A DNA stretch of 64,000 nt from Microbulbifer sp. ALW1 (GTDB lineage Bacteria > Pseudomonadota > Gammaproteobacteria > Pseudomonadales > Cellvibrionaceae): NCBI RefSeq assembly GCF_009903625.1, contig NZ_CP047569.1, positions 3,962,001-4,026,000 on the forward strand, read 5' to 3'. The notes under the pieces were generated by a model that searched no databases, had not been told where the DNA came from, and saw nothing but the letters and a program-made list of their open reading frames with translations. The number at the start of each line of letters is the position of its first letter. The first letter of the stretch is position 1. This document shows, one piece after another, positions 18,690 through 28,839 of the stretch. The translations under genes were made by a program, and so were the position numbers.

Positions 18690-18718
18690 AATATCGAATA
18701 ATTGTTCGGTTTTTGCAA
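18690..18718 (-). promoter_or_regulatory. Candidate sigma-70 promoter for the unknown membrane protein gene
   Basis: On the minus strand TTGCAA (18718-18713) and GATATT (18695-18690) are separated by exactly 17 bp; each matches the consensus at 4 of 6 positions. It lies 87 bp upstream of the start at 18603. The leader between them contains a 6-bp hairpin. Prediction by eye only. Confidence 0.4.
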
Positions 18719-18807
18719 CTACTGACGGGCATTTTTTCGCCAAAAGCTGACAAGCGCGGCATTTCCGGTCACCTTGCCACTGCGGCGCAACGGCGAGCCT
18801 GCCCCGG

Positions 18808-21800
18808 TCAGCCGGCGCCCCAATCCCGCGGCGCAGCGTTCTCAGTAACCGCACCCTCGCCCCGGCGCGCATCGACACCACCGCTGAACTTGCTGCCAGA
18901 AGGCACAGGTTCCTTGGCCCGCGCAGAGTCCGCTGTTTTCGGCGCAATCGGCTGCGGATGTTTTATCTCGAGCTCGCTGCGCGCTTTTGAGGTAGCGACC
19001 GCGTTCTGCCCCTCGCGCCCGGCAGCGCCATCATCGAACAGTTTGTCAAATCGCACCTTCGGGTCCGACCATTCACCGTTGATCCGATAGCTGACACTCG
19101 CCACCCGATCCACCTGTTTCTTGAATACCTTACTGATCAGATAGACCCCCGCCGCCGCCGGCAGGCCACCGGCCAGTGCCGCCACAAACGCCAGGTTGTT
19201 GCCCACGGGCAATGTCGCCACCAGCGTCAGATTCAGGTCTTCGCGCTGTAAATTAACCCGTCCGGCCATCTGCAATTCGCTTGTGGGCCCCTCAACCTGA
19301 ATGGGTACCGCAATCAACAGCTCACCATCACCCTCAAAGTACACCTCACCGTGTACCCGGTCGAAGGTCAGCCCGCTTTGTACCAGGTCGGAAAAATCCA
19401 GTCGCAGGCGCCGCGCCCAGGTGTCGAAATTGAACAGCGAGAGCAGCCGCAAGAGTGATGTACCCGCGTTATCTTCGGCGCGCAGGAAGCTGCCGTTGCG
19501 GATATCAATACCGATCTCCCCCGACAAGCCATTGGCGTTGACCATTGCCGGCGACCCATCCCAGCGCAGAGCGGTGTCAAAAATGGCGCTGCGGCTTTGC
19601 ATGGCGGCCTCCTGGCCCCAGGCTTCCAACACCTGCCCCAGGTCTTCACCGCGCAGACGACCGATAAACTGGGACGACTCCCGCCCCTGCGCATCGCGCA
19701 TCCACATCAGCTGCGCACCGAGACGATTCTCTCCTTCGCCACGCCCCTCGATCTGAATACCGCGCATGGCGCCGCGAATCTCGCTGATCACCAGACGCTC
19801 CGCCGAAGGTCGCAGCTGGAAGGACCAGGGGCCCATGGACTCGTCCCCCAGCCACAGGCCCTCGGTGCTGAAATCCACCGGTGGCAGGCTGGCAAAATCA
19901 AAGCCCGACCAACGATCTACAGCGGGCGTTTGCGCGGCGGCATCGGCGGTTTCACCGGAGGTTTCTGCGACTGCGGTATCGCTCTCGCTTCCCTTGCTGA
20001 GGGCCGGCAGGCGCAAGTGATCCAATGACAGCTTCAGTGGTGTGGTGGAGTTGAGCGCGCCGGCGAGTTCACCGGCGGCGGTTTCGCTATCAAACGCCAA
20101 CTGCCAGTCCCCACCCAGCCCGCGACCGCGCACATGGATATTTTCGATGCGGGTTGACTCGGAAACCTGCAGCAGGTCGGTACTCAGGTCCAGGGAAATC
20201 GGCAGGACGGGCTCGCTGGCCTCCGCCGGCTGCTGGGGCCTACCCGCCCCCTCAGCGACCGGTGCCTGATCGGCCGCAACCGCCTGAGCAGCGGCGGCGG
20301 ATTGGGTGTTTTTCGCATCGGAGTAGATCGTCAGCGCCTGCTTCCACGGCTGCAATTCCACCCGCGGCAGGTCACCGATAATGGATATTCCAGGTGACTC
20401 CGGCAGTTTCGCTTCGGCGTTGAGGGCAATGGCCGCGCGCTCCAATTGCCCATCTACCTGCCAGATTTGCCCCTGCAAATGCTCACCATAACTGAGGTGG
20501 TAGAGATTGCCCTGCTCGCCAATCGGCACCCGCATCACAAAGCGGGACTTGTCACCGGCGGGCTTTTTCAGTGGCTCCGGCAGGTTGACCGCTACCTGTT
20601 CCAGGTCTGAGGACAGCTCCAGCACCGCCGCGTAGGGTTTCTCCTTGGCTTGAGCGGGAATGGTAATACGGGCGGTATAGTCCAGCGCGCCATCCAGCCA
20701 CTGCAATTCCGGTCGCTGGCTCCACTCGCCAATACTCGCGGTTTCCGCCTTACCGTGAATCACCACCTGGGTATCACGCTCCGCCCCTGCCCCCAGGTGC
20801 TGAATGGTGGCGCGCAGCGGCTGCCCCCACAACTGCCCGCGGAAGCTCGAACCTTTGAGACCGTCGACACTGTGGTAGCGCACGTTGCCATTCAGCTGGT
20901 CTATGTCCAACCGCAGATTCTGCAGTGACAGCCTGGCGCCGGAGAGCGCCAGATCCACCTGCTGGCTGGGTTCAAAACGCGCGCCACCCAGAGGCTGCGT
21001 GATATGCAGGCTGCCCTGCATCTCCCCGTCCAGCGCCCAGTGATCAAAGGCGCTACCCAGCTTGTCGCGCAGTGGCGAATCCTGCAGCAGCTTCAGTCCA
21101 TCCGCAGCCGGACCCGCCAGCTGTGCCCGCACATCGAGCCTTGAGCCTTCCGCTTCCGGGGAAACCCGTACCGCTACATTGGCCCCATCCACATGCCACA
21201 GGCGTGCTTTGGGCGCCACCACCAAAACATTGCGGTCATTGATCCCCAGATGCCCCTGAACATTTTCTGCGGCGGGCCAACCGGCGGCATATTTAAGGCT
21301 GCTATTGGCGATATCCGCCTGTAACTGAACCGTCTGGCGATAGTCGTGTTGCCCCAGCGCCAGCAAGTCCTTGTCGTCACCGTCTTTGTAGCTGTAACCC
21401 CGGTAGACAAACCCGGCACTGGGAATCTGTCCGTCGTTGTTGCGGCCAACGCTCTCATTCAGCCACTTGCGCAGATCACTGCTCACCACCGTGGGCACCA
21501 GATTGCGCTGGTCCGTCACCGTCACATTGCGCAAGCCCAGGGCGAGAGTGAAGTCGGCCGCGCGGGAGTGTGGCACCAGCGGGATCTGCAGCAGGAACTG
21601 GCCGCGAAAGGCTCCGCCCGAAGGAGAAGAAGCTCCGCCAGCGGCCGCTACGGCGTTCGCAGCCTTGCCCGAAGCCGCATCCAGCATCAGAGGTCCGGAA
21701 TACACAGACACCGTGTTGTGATCGCGATCAATATCCCAGGCAACGGTGCCCCGGGCCGCCGCAAAGGCAAAGGGAGCGTCATAGAGTAAGGGGAAGTGGG

Positions 21801-23211
21801 CGCTGAAGCCGTCGTGACTGTCCAGCTCTACCCAGCCGCCCTGGCCATTGAGAGAAAGGAATCCGTTAACGCCGGACACCGCTGGCGCACCGCGGTGGGC
21901 ACCGGCACTGACCTGATGCAGATTCGCCGCCACCGAGACTTCACCATCGGTGCGCGACAGACGCACGTTCTGCAAGTCGCCGCTGGGCTCCAGCGCCCGC
22001 AGCCACTCGTCGGCCTTTTCGGGAATGAGCTCCAGCACCCGCAGTACCCGGTGCCAGGCTTGCAGTTCGATTTGATCCACCGCCAGCTGCAGATTACCTG
22101 ACTGGTCGCCACTGGCCTGTAAATTGATGTCAGGCACTTCCAGCTGCTGCCAATTGAGCCCCAGCTGCTGCAATACCAGTTCCCACGACTGACCCGGCCG
22201 CCAACGCCCGGAGAGATTACTGGACAGCGCGTTCAGGGTTTCCAGGGCGCCCACGGATCCCGGCGCCGATTCCTGCGCAGATTCCGATCCCGGTGCCGCG
22301 TCAGGGGCCGCTACCTGGGCGAGACTCAGATCCCCGCGCAGACTGTAGCCCGACTTGGCATCCGAGTTGAGCCACAGTCGCCCCCCGGCCAGCTTGCGGC
22401 CCGGCCAGTAAAATTTCTCGGGCAGTGGGGATAACTGGTACAGAAGGTTGACCAGATCGGCGTCGACCAGCAACTCGTTCAGCTGCACATAACCGCGCAG
22501 GGAAAAATCCTCGGCGCGGCGCGGATTGCCGCGCCCTTCCAGAACCAGACGCAGGCTCTCTTCACCAGTGTGCAGGCTTTCCATGGCACCGCTCACGAAT
22601 GCCTTCGCCACCAGGCGGTGAAAGCTGCCGCTGTTTTCCAATAGGATTTCCGGCAGATCCAGGTTCGCAGACTGGCCATCGGTCAGGGTCAGGCCGATGT
22701 GGGCATCCCGCACCAGGACTTTCGGGCCCAGCTGAAATATCCGCGCGGGATCCCCAAGGCGTGTCGTCGCTGTCGAACTCGGCTCTCCTTCCGGCCTGGC
22801 CGTCAGCGGGAATCCATGCACTTGCCAACCACCTTCGGCGCGCTGCTCGAGATGCGCCGAAAAGCCATCCACCTCTAAGTTTTTCCAGATCAGCTCGCGG
22901 TTCCAGAGACTGGCCAGAAGATCCAGGTGAAACAGGCCCCGCTGCAGCTTGACCTGCCCCTCGGCACCGATGTTGAGCCCATCGATCTGCAGCGCCACTT
23001 CCAGCGCCTGCCAACGCAGGGAAATATGCTCGAGGGAAACCGGAGCGCCCAGGCGAGCGGACAGCCACTGGCCAATTTCAGGGCTGTATTTGCCGACTTG
23101 GGGCGACAGAATGCGCCCGGTCTGCACCAGGATCGCGAGGGAGATCACGATCGCGACCACCAGCAACCAGAACTTGCGGGCAAACCAGCGCAGCCACAGC
23201 ATCAGGAGCAT
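18808..23211 (-). CDS. yhdP: YhdP family AsmA-like envelope protein
   Basis: Giant inner-membrane-anchored protein of 1467 residues facing the periplasm. In E. coli, YhdP belongs to the AsmA-like proteins that carry phospholipids to the outer membrane. One N-terminal membrane helix (about 10-30) leads into a very long beta-rich region of the DUF3971/AsmA-like type, with repeated short strands and low-complexity Ala/Glu/Ser linkers near 310 and 945-965. The C-terminal part holds the AsmA-like end, including GLPAAAGVYLISKVFKKQVD, then a variable tail. Two nearby ATGs (23211 and three codons in) share the G-rich region; the first is used. It follows rng by 48 bp, the usual mreBCD-maf-rng-yhdP order. 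Confidence 0.93.
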   Translation of the reverse strand: MLLMLWLRWFARKFWLLVVAIVISLAILVQTGRILSPQVGKYSPEIGQWLSARLGAPVSLEHISLRWQALEVALQIDGLNIGAEGQVKLQRGLFHLDLLASLWNRELIWKNLEVDGFSAHLEQRAEGGWQVHGFPLTARPEGEPSSTATTRLGDPARIFQLGPKVLVRDAHIGLTLTDGQSANLDLPEILLENSGSFHRLVAKAFVSGAMESLHTGEESLRLVLEGRGNPRRAEDFSLRGYVQLNELLVDADLVNLLYQLSPLPEKFYWPGRKLAGGRLWLNSDAKSGYSLRGDLSLAQVAAPDAAPGSESAQESAPGSVGALETLNALSSNLSGRWRPGQSWELVLQQLGLNWQQLEVPDINLQASGDQSGNLQLAVDQIELQAWHRVLRVLELIPEKADEWLRALEPSGDLQNVRLSRTDGEVSVAANLHQVSAGAHRGAPAVSGVNGFLSLNGQGGWVELDSHDGFSAHFPLLYDAPFAFAAARGTVAWDIDRDHNTVSVYSGPLMLDAASGKAANAVAAAGGASSPSGGAFRGQFLLQIPLVPHSRAADFTLALGLRNVTVTDQRNLVPTVVSSDLRKWLNESVGRNNDGQIPSAGFVYRGYSYKDGDDKDLLALGQHDYRQTVQLQADIANSSLKYAAGWPAAENVQGHLGINDRNVLVVAPKARLWHVDGANVAVRVSPEAEGSRLDVRAQLAGPAADGLKLLQDSPLRDKLGSAFDHWALDGEMQGSLHITQPLGGARFEPSQQVDLALSGARLSLQNLRLDIDQLNGNVRYHSVDGLKGSSFRGQLWGQPLRATIQHLGAGAERDTQVVIHGKAETASIGEWSQRPELQWLDGALDYTARITIPAQAKEKPYAAVLELSSDLEQVAVNLPEPLKKPAGDKSRFVMRVPIGEQGNLYHLSYGEHLQGQIWQVDGQLERAAIALNAEAKLPESPGISIIGDLPRVELQPWKQALTIYSDAKNTQSAAAAQAVAADQAPVAEGAGRPQQPAEASEPVLPISLDLSTDLLQVSESTRIENIHVRGRGLGGDWQLAFDSETAAGELAGALNSTTPLKLSLDHLRLPALSKGSESDTAVAETSGETADAAAQTPAVDRWSGFDFASLPPVDFSTEGLWLGDESMGPWSFQLRPSAERLVISEIRGAMRGIQIEGRGEGENRLGAQLMWMRDAQGRESSQFIGRLRGEDLGQVLEAWGQEAAMQSRSAIFDTALRWDGSPAMVNANGLSGEIGIDIRNGSFLRAEDNAGTSLLRLLSLFNFDTWARRLRLDFSDLVQSGLTFDRVHGEVYFEGDGELLIAVPIQVEGPTSELQMAGRVNLQREDLNLTLVATLPVGNNLAFVAALAGGLPAAAGVYLISKVFKKQVDRVASVSYRINGEWSDPKVRFDKLFDDGAAGREGQNAVATSKARSELEIKHPQPIAPKTADSARAKEPVPSGSKFSGGVDARRGEGAVTENAAPRDWGAG

Positions 23212-23259
23212 CCCCCCAAGGCCTGCGGTAAGCGCGCGGCGGTGCCGGTTGGTAGCAAG

Positions 23260-24747
23260 TCACACCAGTACAATGTCGTACTGCTCCTGGTTGTAAATGG
23301 GCTCCACCTGAAACTGGATGGGGCGGCGGATAAATTCTTCCAGATCCGCCACATTGGCAGACTCTTCGTCCAACAGCAGGTCAATCACCACCTGGCTGGC
23401 CAGTACCATGATCTTGTCACTGTCGTAGGCCCGGGCCTCACGAATGATCTCGCGGAAAATCTCGTAACACACGGTCTCTGCAGTTTTCAGGGTGCCGCGA
23501 CCCGCGCACACGGAACAGGGCTCACAGAGTATCTGGCCGAGGGATTCACGAGTGCGCTTGCGGGTCATTTCCACCAGGCCCAGCTCGGATACCCCGGTAA
23601 TGCTGTTTTTCGCGTGGTCCCGCTCCAGGGATTTCTCCAGGGTGCGCAACACCTGGCGCTGGTGCTCCGGGTCCTGCATATCGATAAAGTCGATGATGAT
23701 GATGCCACCCAGATTGCGCAGGCGCAGCTGGCGGGCGATGGCGGTAGCCGCTTCCAGGTTGGTCTTGAAGATGGTCTCTTCCAGATTGCGGTGACCCACG
23801 AATGCACCGGTGTTCACATCGATGGTGCTCATGGCCTCGGTTTGCTCAACGATCAGGTAACCGCCGGACTTGAGGGTGACTTTGTTCTGCAGGGCCTTGC
23901 GGATTTCCTCTTCCACACCGTAGAGATCGAACAGCGGCCGCTCGCCGGGATAGTGTTCGATACGTGGGGCAATTTCCGGGGCGTACTTACTGGAGAACTT
24001 GGCCGCGCGGGCGTGGGCCTCGCGGGAGTCGATGCGGATTTTTTCCGTGTGGGGCCGCGCCAGGTCGCGCAGGGCGCGCATAAACAGCGGCAGGTCTTCA
24101 TAAATGATGGCGGGCTCTTTTTCGGCCTTGACCCGCTGCTCCAGCTCTTTCCAGAGTTTGTACAGGAAAGGGATATCCCGCAGCAGCTCTTCTTCGCTTA
24201 CCCCTTCCGCCACCGTGCGCAGGATAAAGCCACCGTCACCGCTGTGGCCCTCTTCTTCGAGTTTGGCGGATGCCAGATCCACCAGCGCGCGCAGTCGCTC
24301 GCGCTCGCCTTCATCCTCGATGCGGTTGGAAATACCGATGTGTCGGGTCTGCGGCATATACACGAGATAGCGCGCCGACACCGACAGGTGCGTGGTCAAC
24401 CGCGCGCCCTTGCTGGAAATCGGGTCTTTCACCACCTGCACCACCAGGGACTGGCCCTCACGCACCAGGGCGCGAATATCCGCCACTTCGCCCTCGCGGG
24501 ACTCCATGCCGTCTTTGTCCAATGGGGCAATATCCGAGGCGTGGATAAATCCGGCGCGCTCCAGGCCGATATCCACAAACGCCGCCTGCATCCCCGGCAG
24601 CACGCGCACCACTTTGCCCTTGTATATATTGCCGACGATACCGCGGCGGGCGGTGCGCTCCAGATAGACTTCCTGCAGTACGCCGTTTTCCACCAGCGCC
24701 ACGCGGGTTTCCATCGGCGCCACATTGATGAGTAATTCTTCGCTCAT
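23260..24747 (-). CDS. rng: Ribonuclease G
   Basis: Endoribonuclease of the RNase E/G family; matures the 5' end of 16S rRNA and cuts some mRNAs. At 495 residues it matches RNase G rather than the longer RNase E. It begins MSEELLINVAPMETRVAL, followed by an S1 RNA-binding domain (about 39-130: GNIYKGKVVRVLPGMQAAFVDIG). The catalytic metal-binding region contains VDVNTGAFVG and IIIIDFIDM. The zinc-link cysteines are in CEPCSVCAGRG. It is 13 bp from maf and was historically linked to cell shape in E. coli as cafA, consistent with its place in the mre cluster. Confidence 0.97.
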   Translation of the reverse strand: MSEELLINVAPMETRVALVENGVLQEVYLERTARRGIVGNIYKGKVVRVLPGMQAAFVDIGLERAGFIHASDIAPLDKDGMESREGEVADIRALVREGQSLVVQVVKDPISSKGARLTTHLSVSARYLVYMPQTRHIGISNRIEDEGERERLRALVDLASAKLEEEGHSGDGGFILRTVAEGVSEEELLRDIPFLYKLWKELEQRVKAEKEPAIIYEDLPLFMRALRDLARPHTEKIRIDSREAHARAAKFSSKYAPEIAPRIEHYPGERPLFDLYGVEEEIRKALQNKVTLKSGGYLIVEQTEAMSTIDVNTGAFVGHRNLEETIFKTNLEAATAIARQLRLRNLGGIIIIDFIDMQDPEHQRQVLRTLEKSLERDHAKNSITGVSELGLVEMTRKRTRESLGQILCEPCSVCAGRGTLKTAETVCYEIFREIIREARAYDSDKIMVLASQVVIDLLLDEESANVADLEEFIRRPIQFQVEPIYNQEQYDIVLV

Positions 24748-24760
24748 GGGGCCGTAACTC

Positions 24761-25432
24761 CTAAATCATCCCTGCGTCTGACCGCTTGTCAAACTGCCAG
24801 TACTCGATACCCGCCTGCTCCAGAAATCCGGCCAGCGCCTCCAGGGGCAAGCCGACCACGTTGCTGTAACTGCCGGAGATGGACTCCACCAACAGCGCGC
24901 CCATGCCCTGAATCCCGTAGCCGCCGGCTTTATCGGCGGGCTCGCCGGTATTCCAATAGCCCTCGATCAGGCGCCGGTCCAGCGCGCGGAACCGCACCCG
25001 GGTTTCCACCACTTTGCGGTAGCTGGCGTCGGCACCGGAGAGGCAGATGGCGGTGAGCACCGAGTGTTCAGTTCCAGACATCAGGCGCATCATGCGGGCA
25101 AAATCGGTGAAATCCCGGGGTTTTTCCAGTATCTCGCCACCGGCAACACCCAGGGTATCCGCCCCCAGGGACCAAAGGTTACTGTTGCGGTCACCCTCGA
25201 TACCGGCCAGCGCCAGGCCCGCGCGCGACTTCTCCTCTGCCAGACGCAGAACATAATCTCTTGGGCTTTCCCCGGGCGAGCGAGTTTCCACAATATCCGT
25301 CGCTGCGGTGGAAAAAGGCACCCCAATCTGCATCAACAACGCCGCCCGCCGCGGTGACGCGGAGGCCAGAATAAGGCGCTGTGGCCGCGCATCGGATGGC
25401 GGCACTCGGGGTTCAAAGTCTGGCACGGACAC
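24761..25432 (-). CDS. maf: Maf family nucleoside triphosphate pyrophosphatase
   Basis: Hydrolyses non-canonical or selected nucleoside triphosphates (YhdE-type Maf proteins prefer dTTP/UTP) to monophosphates. The 223-residue product has the family N-terminus [14 protein letters not shown] at about 20-33, the GADTLGV block in the place of the catalytic Asp motif, [13 protein letters not shown], and the C-terminal [28 protein letters not shown]. The GTG start at 25432 has a weak ribosome-binding site and gives about 18 residues ahead of the conserved part; a second GTG two codons in is equally possible. Its neighbours, mreD and rng, are the usual ones. Confidence 0.94.
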   Translation of the reverse strand: MSVPDFEPRVPPSDARPQRLILASASPRRAALLMQIGVPFSTAATDIVETRSPGESPRDYVLRLAEEKSRAGLALAGIEGDRNSNLWSLGADTLGVAGGEILEKPRDFTDFARMMRLMSGTEHSVLTAICLSGADASYRKVVETRVRFRALDRRLIEGYWNTGEPADKAGGYGIQGMGALLVESISGSYSNVVGLPLEALAGFLEQAGIEYWQFDKRSDAGMI

Positions 25433-25497
25433 TACTTATGGTTATTAATGGTCTGGATGTTCTGCAAACGGCCGACACGGAATCGGCATTGGGCCAG

Positions 25498-25526
25498 ATT
25501 ATAGCGGCAGCGCTCGAAAATTAACC
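25498..25526 (-). promoter_or_regulatory. Possible promoter for maf-rng-yhdP
   Basis: A perfect TATAAT occurs on the minus strand at 25503-25498, in the 223-bp mreD-maf gap. Seventeen bases upstream the -35 position reads GGTTAA, a poor match, so the site is weak unless activated. It would give a leader of about 60 nt before maf. Confidence 0.3.
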
Positions 25527-25655
25527 GCACTCACCGCTGGTCTTTACAGTTTTTTGCCCTGTGATTCGGGCCCAGGCAGGCGCATTCTAGTCGCACTGCA
25601 TTAATGGCAGGTTAATCCCGGTGGCGCCCGGCGCCAATGCAGGAGCCGGGAACCG

Positions 25656-26135
25656 CTAACGTACCTGCAGGCGCGATGCCGTCAGGTGTAGCCAGGGTGT
25701 GACCAGCGGCCACAACAGCGCGGTGGTCAGCGCCGGCCACAAAAAGGTGAGGCCCGGTACCGTCTTGCCCGCGAGGCTGTGCACCCAGTTGCCCAACAAT
25801 TGATTGATTCCCACCAGCACAAACACCCACATCAGCTGCTGGGCGGGGTTGAATGCGCGGGTGCGCCTATAGGTCAGCAGGCTGAAGTAGGCCAGTACCC
25901 CCAGCGCCAGGGCATGGGCCCCGAGCGTGGACCCGGTCACCAGATCCTCTACCAGACCCACCATCCAGGCAAAGCCCACCCCCAGCTCCTGAGGCATACG
26001 GGTCGTCCAGAAAATCACCAGCAACGCACAGAACGCCGGGCGAAACCACAACCAGTTGGTTGGCAAAGGCATGACCGCCAACAGCAGGGCAACGAAAATT
26101 GTAAGCAGGATAAACCAGCGATTGTGGGCATCCAT
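25656..26135 (-). CDS. mreD: Rod shape-determining protein MreD
   Basis: Small inner-membrane protein of the elongasome that works with MreC and RodA-PBP2. The 159-residue product has five or six hydrophobic segments; typical family features are PTNWLWFRPAFCALLVIFW, the GFAWMVGLVEDLVTGSTLGAHAL block (the family's G-L-x-D-x-x-x-G-x-x-x-G pattern), and a Gln-Leu-Leu-Gly-Asn segment. It begins 5 bp after mreC. Confidence 0.95.
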   Translation of the reverse strand: MDAHNRWFILLTIFVALLLAVMPLPTNWLWFRPAFCALLVIFWTTRMPQELGVGFAWMVGLVEDLVTGSTLGAHALALGVLAYFSLLTYRRTRAFNPAQQLMWVFVLVGINQLLGNWVHSLAGKTVPGLTFLWPALTTALLWPLVTPWLHLTASRLQVR

Positions 26136-26140
26136 GGTAT

Positions 26141-26965
26141 TCAGTCCTGACTGTCGATGACCGCCAGCACAAAGCGACTGCGATTCATCAGCCCCCGCGG
26201 CTGCACATCCACATCTGCGAAGGCGCGACCAGGATCCCGCTTCACCGAGATAACCTCGCCCACCGGGTAACCGGCGGGGAAACGCCCGCCAAGGCCGGAG
26301 CTCAGAAGCAGGTCACCCTCGCGGATATCGCTGGTATTGGCCAGATGGCGGAGCTTGAGGCGGTAAAGATCGCCAGTACCTTCGGCCACGGCGCGCACGC
26401 TGTTGCGCAGTACCTGAACTGGCAGCGCATGGTTGGCGTCGGTGATCAACAGCACCCGGCTGGAGAAATCGCCGGCTTCGATCACCTGGCCCAGCAAGCC
26501 ACTGGCATCCATGATGGCCGCGCCCTGGCGTATGCCATCGCTGCGGCCCTTGTCGATAATCAACACATGCTCGAGGGGATCGGGGGAAACGCCGATGACC
26601 TGGGCTACCAGTACCCGCTGGTCGACACTCTCGGCCGAGTTCATCAGCTCTTTCAGCTGGGTATTTTCCGCACGCACCGCCGCCAGCAGCTGGGTCTGCT
26701 GCTCCAGCAGCATGACCTGGTGCTTGAGGCGGCCGTTTTCCTCTTCCAACTCTTCCCGGGTACGCAGCGTTTCCTCCGCCCAGTCCCCGACTCGGGAGGG
26801 CGTACCGGTGATCCAGTAGAAAGGCGCGGCGAGACTGGAAAGGCGCTCGCGCACCGGATCCAGCCAATCGGTGTAGAGATTGATAACGATCAGCGCAGCC
26901 GCCACCAGTCCCAGCACGATGATGCGGGATTCCGGAGACGGGCCTCGGGTAAATAGCGGCTTAAT
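26141..26965 (-). CDS. mreC: Rod shape-determining protein MreC, probable ATT start
   Basis: Bitopic elongasome protein linking MreB to the periplasmic wall enzymes. A GTG at 26917 would begin inside the membrane helix and lose the conserved cytoplasmic N-terminus. Reading upstream in frame gives IKPLFTRGPSPESRII, typical of MreC N-termini, and no ATG, GTG or TTG occurs there before the stop at 26987-26989. ATT at 26965-26963 is preceded by GGGGAG with six-base spacing, so I use it (274 aa). Next come a membrane helix, a coiled coil (about 70-110: REELEEENGRLKHQVMLLEQQ) and the beta-domain with DGSGLLGQV-like and GDLLLSSGLGG blocks. mreD follows after 5 bp. Confidence 0.93.
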   Translation of the reverse strand: MKPLFTRGPSPESRIIVLGLVAAALIVINLYTDWLDPVRERLSSLAAPFYWITGTPSRVGDWAEETLRTREELEEENGRLKHQVMLLEQQTQLLAAVRAENTQLKELMNSAESVDQRVLVAQVIGVSPDPLEHVLIIDKGRSDGIRQGAAIMDASGLLGQVIEAGDFSSRVLLITDANHALPVQVLRNSVRAVAEGTGDLYRLKLRHLANTSDIREGDLLLSSGLGGRFPAGYPVGEVISVKRDPGRAFADVDVQPRGLMNRSRFVLAVIDSQD

Positions 26966-27038
26966 GGGCAGCTCCCCATTAACAGGTCAAAGACGGTGTT
27001 TTATTGTTCGTGCACGCAAGTCCCTGCGTGTATAGATT

Positions 27039-27064
27039 CGGCGGCACCCGGTCCTGTGCCGCCG
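27039..27064. other. Perfect 9-bp hairpin between mreB and mreC
   Basis: CGGCGGCAC (27039-27047) and GTGCCGCCG (27056-27064) form a perfect stem with an 8-base loop, 15 bp past the mreB stop on the minus strand. No T-run follows, so it is not a classic terminator. It may limit read-through or shield the mreB 3' end, lowering mreC/mreD relative to mreB. Confidence 0.5.
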
Positions 27065-27078
27065 CTTTGCGCTCGATA

Positions 27079-28487
<1,409 letters not shown>

Positions 28488-28775
28488 ATGGCCGTGGACG
28501 CGCAAACCGTAGAAAAACTGGCCGAGCTGGCCCGCATCGCCATCTCCGAAGAAACCATAGACGAAGTCAGCAGCCGCCTGGGCGACGTGCTGCAGCTGGT
28601 GGACCAGCTCCAGGCCGTCAATACCGATGGCGTCGAGCCCATGGCCCACCCCCTGGACGAAGTCCAGGTACTGCGCAGGGACCAGGTCACCGAGCCCAAT
28701 CGTCGCGAAGAATTCATCGCCCTCGCCCCCCAGTCCGAGGCAGGTCTCTATCTGGTGCCCAAGGTCATCGACTGA
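28488..28775 (+). CDS. gatC: Asp-tRNA(Asn)/Glu-tRNA(Gln) amidotransferase subunit C
   Basis: Small belt subunit of the GatCAB complex, which converts mischarged Asp-tRNA(Asn) and/or Glu-tRNA(Gln) into the correct amide. From the ATG at 28488 (95 aa, normal length) it has the family start [12 protein letters not shown], the [25 protein letters not shown] block, LRRDQVTEP and the terminal [20 protein letters not shown] lies about ten bases upstream. gatA follows after 64 bp and gatB after a further 11 bp. Confidence 0.97.
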   Translation: MAVDAQTVEKLAELARIAISEETIDEVSSRLGDVLQLVDQLQAVNTDGVEPMAHPLDEVQVLRRDQVTEPNRREEFIALAPQSEAGLYLVPKVID

Positions 28776-28839
28776 TCAGATCCCCGACCAACCGGCCACC
28801 CGCAAGCGAATACAGAATAGACAAGAAACCGGATTTCCC

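Noticed and set aside
22927..24735. 602-codon plus-strand frame over rng and yhdP
   Set aside because: Antisense shadow of GC-rich codons in real genes; no domain content.
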